Origin: a bacterium
GTDB lineage: Archaea > Nanoarchaeota > Nanoarchaeia > Woesearchaeales > UBA10216
Direction: 5' to 3'
Length of the DNA stretch: 8,824 bases
Assembly: GCA_024206195.1 (NCBI GenBank)
Contig: JAAGZO010001008.1
Span: forward strand, 1-8,824
The position numbers were made by a program, and so were the translations under genes. Position 1 is the stretch's first letter. Every line of letters starts with the position of its first letter. Below, in pieces: positions 5,945 to 8,824 of this stretch. A model generated the notes under the pieces. The model made no database searches. It saw only the letters and a program-made list of their open reading frames with translations, and was not told the DNA's origin.

Positions 5945-6790
5945 ATGGCAAATATCTGGACAGACAGCGAGGTTGAGGCTATTGTCAAAGACTACTTTGA
6001 CATGTTTATTTGCGAACTCCAGGGAAAGCCATATAACAAATCAAAACACCGCCAAAAACTTTCTGAGCAACTGAATAATAGAAGTCACGGCTCCATTGAG
6101 CGAAAGCATCAGAATATCAGTGCAGTACTCATTGAGCAAAGACTTCCATATATTTCAGGTTACAAACCCCTCAGAAACTACCAGAGGACTCTCCTTCCAG
6201 AAGCTATTGAAAGTTCATTGCGCGAAAATCCAAGAATTCTTGAATTGATATCTGAAGATGTTAATGCCCATATTACTGTGCCTTCAGTTGATGACATTCT
6301 GAAAGCTTTGGTGCCTCCTCCCCAACCAAGTGTTCAACCTTCTATTTTGAAAGAGGGGATTTCAAAACGTCCTGCTCGAACGTCAATGAATTACCTTTCA
6401 CTTGAAGCTGCAAATACAATGCTCGGAAATTTGGGGGAGCAGTTCGTAATGAACTACGAGCAAGCTCGTCTGATTTATCTAGGTAAAGAAAAACTAGCAG
6501 GCCGATTGGAGCAGGTATCAGTCACAGTGGGAGATAGTGCGGGATATGATATTCATTCATACGAAGAGAGTGGGAATGACCGCTTCATTGAAGTGAAAAC
6601 GACCAAATACGGTAAGGAGACACCTTTCTTCATTACTGCCAACGAACTGGGATTCTCTGAGAGCTTTGAAAATCATTACCATCTGTATAGGGTATTTAAT
6701 TTCCGAAGCAAACCGAAGCTATTTACCCTTCAAGGATTCATTGAAAGTACCTGTCATCTATCTCCAGTATCGTACTTGGCACAGATTTAG
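5945..6790 (+). CDS. DUF3883-domain protein with PD-(D/E)xK-like nuclease motif
   Basis: This 281-residue protein has two parts. The N-terminal part (residues 1-93; WTDSEVEAIVKDYFDM, then YNKSKHRQKL, then GSIERKHQNISAVL and ISGYKP) is a recurrent domain fused to nuclease domains in defence loci. A proline-rich linker follows (124-133). The C-terminal DUF3883 domain (about 158-265) carries GNLGEQFV (161-168), Asp202 in AGYDIHSY, Glu216-x-Lys218 in RFIEVKTT, and FFITANE (228-234). Together these form a PD-(D/E)xK pattern with an additional conserved Glu165. It probably binds or cuts DNA, but the family's biochemistry is poorly known. It lies 42 bases after the second endonuclease with only a weak ribosome-binding site. 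It may be an accessory restriction nuclease of the same operon. Confidence 0.8.
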   Translation: MANIWTDSEVEAIVKDYFDMFICELQGKPYNKSKHRQKLSEQLNNRSHGSIERKHQNISAVLIEQRLPYISGYKPLRNYQRTLLPEAIESSLRENPRILELISEDVNAHITVPSVDDILKALVPPPQPSVQPSILKEGISKRPARTSMNYLSLEAANTMLGNLGEQFVMNYEQARLIYLGKEKLAGRLEQVSVTVGDSAGYDIHSYEESGNDRFIEVKTTKYGKETPFFITANELGFSESFENHYHLYRVFNFRSKPKLFTLQGFIESTCHLSPVSYLAQI

Positions 6791-6815
6791 CCTATTGCTT
6801 GTGGAGGTGCATATT

Positions 6816-7085
6816 ATGTTTGAGACTAGAGCTGATTTTAGGGAACCTATTATCGAAATATTACGTGATTTAGGGGGAAGTGCAAAACTCCGTGATATCT
6901 GTGATTCGTTTGAAGACAGATATCCAGAAGTAATCAATGCCCCGTTTTTCCAAGAAATAGTTGATGGCGAACCACGGTGGAGAGACTGGATACAAAGATG
7001 CCGATACAGCTACTTGATTAAAGAAGGTATCCTTGACCGTAATAGTGAAATAGGAACATGGACGTTGGACTCTGAATGGTTGTAG
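6816..7085 (+). CDS. Small winged-helix protein resembling the Mrr N-terminal domain
   Basis: This is an 89-residue protein. It reads as a compact winged helix: REPIIEILRDLGGSAKLRDI (9-28), then RWRDWIQRCRYSYLIKEGIL (54-73), and a closing 'GTWTLDSEWL'. The helix, 'GG', a basic W-containing helix, 'L...GiL', then 'G.W.L' order is that of the Mrr_N domain at the front of Mrr-type restriction enzymes. Here it stands alone with no nuclease domain. ATG 6816 is chosen because a strong GGAGGTG (6803-6809) lies just upstream; in-frame codons back to 6666 lie inside the DUF3883 gene. It starts 25 bases after DUF3883, the natural partner that could supply the nuclease. A transcription regulator of the operon is the main alternative. 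Confidence 0.7.
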   Translation: MFETRADFREPIIEILRDLGGSAKLRDICDSFEDRYPEVINAPFFQEIVDGEPRWRDWIQRCRYSYLIKEGILDRNSEIGTWTLDSEWL

Positions 7086-7377
7086 AGCGATGAAGTGCTC
7101 TATTTGAGCAACCAATAGATTATGCGGAACGTGAGGGGAGATTCTATGAGGGTTTCCATTTTTTTGCCGCTATAAAGCCTTCAAAGTATACATGGTATAC
7201 ATGAAAACAGCGTCAGAAAAATGTAGAGATGTAAGGTTGTGTATGGTTTCTTAGGGGTAACCTTCAAATTCTCCTTGATTTCCAATTAGCGGTTGTGTAG
7301 TATGGGATAACTCTGTGTAATAGGCGGTTTTATATCAATAATGGAAAGGGATTTGTGGAGAAAGGAACCTTCAATAT
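7086..7377. other. Non-coding gap between convergent genes
   Basis: These 292 bases lie between the ends of the winged-helix gene and the YaaC gene, so no promoter is required here. They contain a small hairpin TGCTC-TATTT-GAGCA (7096-7110), a T-run (7158-7165), and a tandem palindromic repeat (7186-7203). Only very short reading frames are present, such as 17 codons from ATG 7201, and none has convincing signals. Confidence 0.5.
7186..7203. repeat. Tandem GTATACATG repeat (dyad operator-like)
   Basis: GTATACATG occurs twice with no gap (7186-7194 and 7195-7203). Because GTATAC is itself palindromic, the pair also forms GTATAC-N3-GTATAC, a dyad of the kind bound by dimeric regulators. It lies in a convergent intergenic gap where no regulated promoter is evident. 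Confidence 0.55.
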
Positions 7378-8511
7378 TTACCTGCGCACATACACAATGT
7401 CTTTTTGAAGAATCTGATTTGCCATATATCGTAAAAAAGTACTGTGCGCACTATTGGCAAACCTCTCTATTAACCATGCATCTTTACTAGCCAAAAGATT
7501 TTCCAAATAGCTTGGGTGATATCTCACAAGATTGCCAAGGTAAAACATTGCCATATAGATAGCCAATGGCTGATTAAATGGTATCTGCAAATTCCTTCTT
7601 AACGGTAACGATAAAAAGAAATCGTACTCACTGTCATAGAGCTTTGGCTCAAATAAGAGTTTTAATGCCGTGTATGAGTCATTAGCAATATCAGTTGTTG
7701 GCAATACATCACGTACGTCCCACTTATAAGTGTTTTTGCTTTCAAAAAAAGCGTAGCCGTCTATTTCCCATCCGTGAAGGTTGAATAAGTCTCTCATATC
7801 TCGTCTTGATACGCTAACTTGTTGAAACTGTTTGTAGAAATCATCCAATGATTTCTTATATGGTTCCAGTAACTCGAAGGGTGCAATGGCAAGCATTGCC
7901 CAGCACTCCTTTTGAGATTCTTCTGCCAATAGACGTGACATGCCTCCAATAGCTTTCGGTTTCCCAAAACCAGCGTTCGCGTATTCGTAAGAGATATCTT
8001 GGCAATATGCGAGCAAGTCAACTAGCTTGAATTTTTGTCCGTAAGGACTAGGGGTATCCATGATTAGTTTGTAAAACTTTGGAAAGACCCCATTTCTATC
8101 AATCTTCACTTTTTGTTTTGAGAAGTCGCTCATTGCAAATTGATGAGATATTCCATGTTGTACACGCCCAGAAACCAAATTAGGTTCATGTAATGCTATG
8201 TATGCTTTGACAAGGTTAAGAAACGAATAATAGTACATCAGAGTACTAGCCCTATAATGCAAATACTTGGCAGATTCGTAGAACGTCTGTGCTTGTCTTG
8301 TAAACGACTGAAAAAGAGTCCAAATATCTTTTGCATTGGTAGTATGACCATAACTCTTCACATGGGCTATTCCTGCATTTTCTACCTCAGCTACATATTG
8401 AAGCGATGAAAACACCTCGTCGTCTATTTGACAGCCAGTAAATAGTTTAACACTTGGTCTAGGGCTTACGGATAGAGGTCTATATCCAGTATGGTGCCTT
8501 TTTTCCTTCAT
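7378..8511 (-). CDS. YaaC-family protein
   Basis: This 377-residue protein shows the YaaC family signature. The pattern is 'W..F.SF..QA..FYESA' (Trp64 to Ala81), then STLMYYYSFLNLVKAYIAL (89-107) and a His-Gly (119-120) after GRVQ. B. subtilis YaaC has about 315 residues, so this is a somewhat long member. The biochemical role of YaaC proteins is unknown. Relatives occur as lone genes and in defence gene clusters. No transmembrane segment, signal peptide or nuclease motif is evident, so it is probably cytoplasmic. The start is well supported: GAGGTG (8523-8528 on the reverse strand) lies nine bases before ATG. It is convergent with the restriction operon and forms its own transcription unit, so a link to that system is only by location. 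Confidence 0.75.
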   Translation of the reverse strand: MKEKRHHTGYRPLSVSPRPSVKLFTGCQIDDEVFSSLQYVAEVENAGIAHVKSYGHTTNAKDIWTLFQSFTRQAQTFYESAKYLHYRASTLMYYYSFLNLVKAYIALHEPNLVSGRVQHGISHQFAMSDFSKQKVKIDRNGVFPKFYKLIMDTPSPYGQKFKLVDLLAYCQDISYEYANAGFGKPKAIGGMSRLLAEESQKECWAMLAIAPFELLEPYKKSLDDFYKQFQQVSVSRRDMRDLFNLHGWEIDGYAFFESKNTYKWDVRDVLPTTDIANDSYTALKLLFEPKLYDSEYDFFLSLPLRRNLQIPFNQPLAIYMAMFYLGNLVRYHPSYLENLLASKDAWLIERFANSAHSTFLRYMANQILQKDIVYVRR

Positions 8512-8580
8512 ATTGTTTTACCCACCTCATACGATATGACACTTTTACACTAAACTACTGTAAAACACAATATACCACAG
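8512..8580 (-). promoter_or_regulatory. Upstream region of the YaaC gene with inverted repeat
   Basis: Reading leftward, the region has a TATATT box (8569-8574), GTAAAACA (8560-8567 on the plus strand), a GAGGTGGG ribosome-binding site (8521-8528), and TGTTTTAC (8514-8521). The last element is the exact inverted partner of GTAAAACA. The two 8-base arms are 38 bases apart and flank the ribosome-binding site. They could be operator half-sites, or the arms of an mRNA hairpin if transcription starts far enough upstream. Confidence 0.4.
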
Positions 8581-8760
8581 CAAAACTGGAAGCTATATTT
8601 GTTAGGTTAAGGGAATTTTGGTCACGTAACACACAAAAGGCTATGCTACGGCAATTTTGGCAGCTATTTGGGTTATTTATTGACCTAGCCACAGTATAAG
8701 AATAGCGTGCAAAAATAAGCAGAGACAAATGCGGGTTTTGAGCTTACAACTACGTAATTT

Positions 8761-8782
8761 AGCTACGGCCAAGCTACGGATA
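8761..8782. repeat. 11-bp tandem repeat AGCTACGG(CCA/ATA)
   Basis: AGCTACGGCCA (8761-8771) is followed directly by AGCTACGGATA (8772-8782); nine of eleven positions match and the period is about one helical turn. A third GCTACGG lies at 8645-8651. Phased direct repeats like this are typical binding arrays for a regulator or replication protein, but none can be assigned. Confidence 0.45.
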
Positions 8783-8824
8783 TGAGTTTCATGAGCTAAG
8801 AAATGGTACGTTCAGGAACACCAA

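Larger units (their letters stand above)
8512..8824. other. Non-coding right end with several short repeats
   Basis: No gene is seen in these 313 bases up to the window edge. Besides the YaaC upstream signals they hold two copies of G(G/C)AATTTTGG (8612-8621 and 8651-8660), two AGCTAT (8591-8596 and 8663-8668) and three GCTACGG (8645-8651, 8762-8768 and 8773-8779). The function is unknown. The pattern is compatible with a regulatory region, iterons or the edge of an element. Confidence 0.45.

Noticed and set aside
6666..6815. Longer version of the small winged-helix protein starting at 6666
   Set aside because: The extra 50 codons lie inside the DUF3883 coding region in another frame. GGAGGTG marks ATG 6816 as the start.
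7096..7110. Hairpin TGCTC-TATTT-GAGCA as terminator of the restriction operon
   Set aside because: The stem is only five pairs and is not followed by a T-run. The nearest T-run is about 50 bases further on.
7201..7254. 17-codon frame starting at ATG 7201
   Set aside because: It has no ribosome-binding site and no recognisable feature. This length is expected by chance.
1..8824. tRNA, rRNA, CRISPR array, insertion sequence or transposase
   Set aside because: No cloverleaf, conserved rRNA segment, regular direct-repeat/spacer pattern, terminal inverted repeats or transposase motifs were found on either strand.

Overview
The window is a compact stretch of prokaryotic DNA, AT-rich by eye (about 40% G+C). 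It carries a type II restriction-modification (R-M) locus flanked by other defence-type and mobile-element-type genes. I cannot fix the domain of life. GAGGA, GAGGTG and GGAGGTG ribosome-binding sites and two TTGCCY-N17/18-TATAAT promoter-like sequences fit a bacterium. No rRNA, tRNA or housekeeping gene is present to confirm this, and an archaeal reading (TATA-type boxes, T-tracts) is not excluded.

Layout. (1) 22-674, plus strand: two small winged-helix genes in tandem. The second resembles the N-terminal DNA-binding domain of phage replication protein O. They are followed by a 387-base AT-rich gap with a short 12-bp tandem repeat. (2) 1062-1709: a NYN/PIN-type ribonuclease with its own promoter. 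(3) 1846-2121: a small protein of a type common in phages. (4) 2111-4253, minus strand: a Vsr-type mismatch endonuclease gene downstream of a cytosine-C5 DNA methyltransferase gene. The methyltransferase has a C-terminal extension of about 210 residues. (5) 4254-4449: a divergent promoter region. (6) 4450-7085, plus strand: an operon of two different BglII/BstYI-family restriction endonucleases that overlap by 8 bases, then a DUF3883 nuclease-like protein and a small Mrr-N-like winged helix. (7) 7086-7377: a convergent gap with a tandem GTATACATG repeat. (8) 7378-8511, minus strand: a YaaC-family protein. (9) 8512-8824: non-coding DNA with short repeats including a tandem AGCTACGG motif.

How the parts may fit together. 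The methyltransferase would protect host DNA by C5-methylating its recognition site. The one or two BglII-family enzymes would cut unmethylated DNA. Vsr would repair the T:G mismatches left when 5-methylcytosine deaminates. The DUF3883 and winged-helix genes look like a further nuclease module in the same transcription unit. The NYN, YaaC and phage-type genes suggest a wider defence or mobile island.

The strongest unexplained signal is compositional. Reading all 8824 bases by eye, I found no GATC at all (about 30 expected) and no CCGG (about 15 expected). GATC is the core of the BglII (AGATCT), BstYI (RGATCY) and BamHI (GGATCC) sites. Its absence is what one would expect of DNA that has long lived with a GATC-core restriction system such as the one encoded here.
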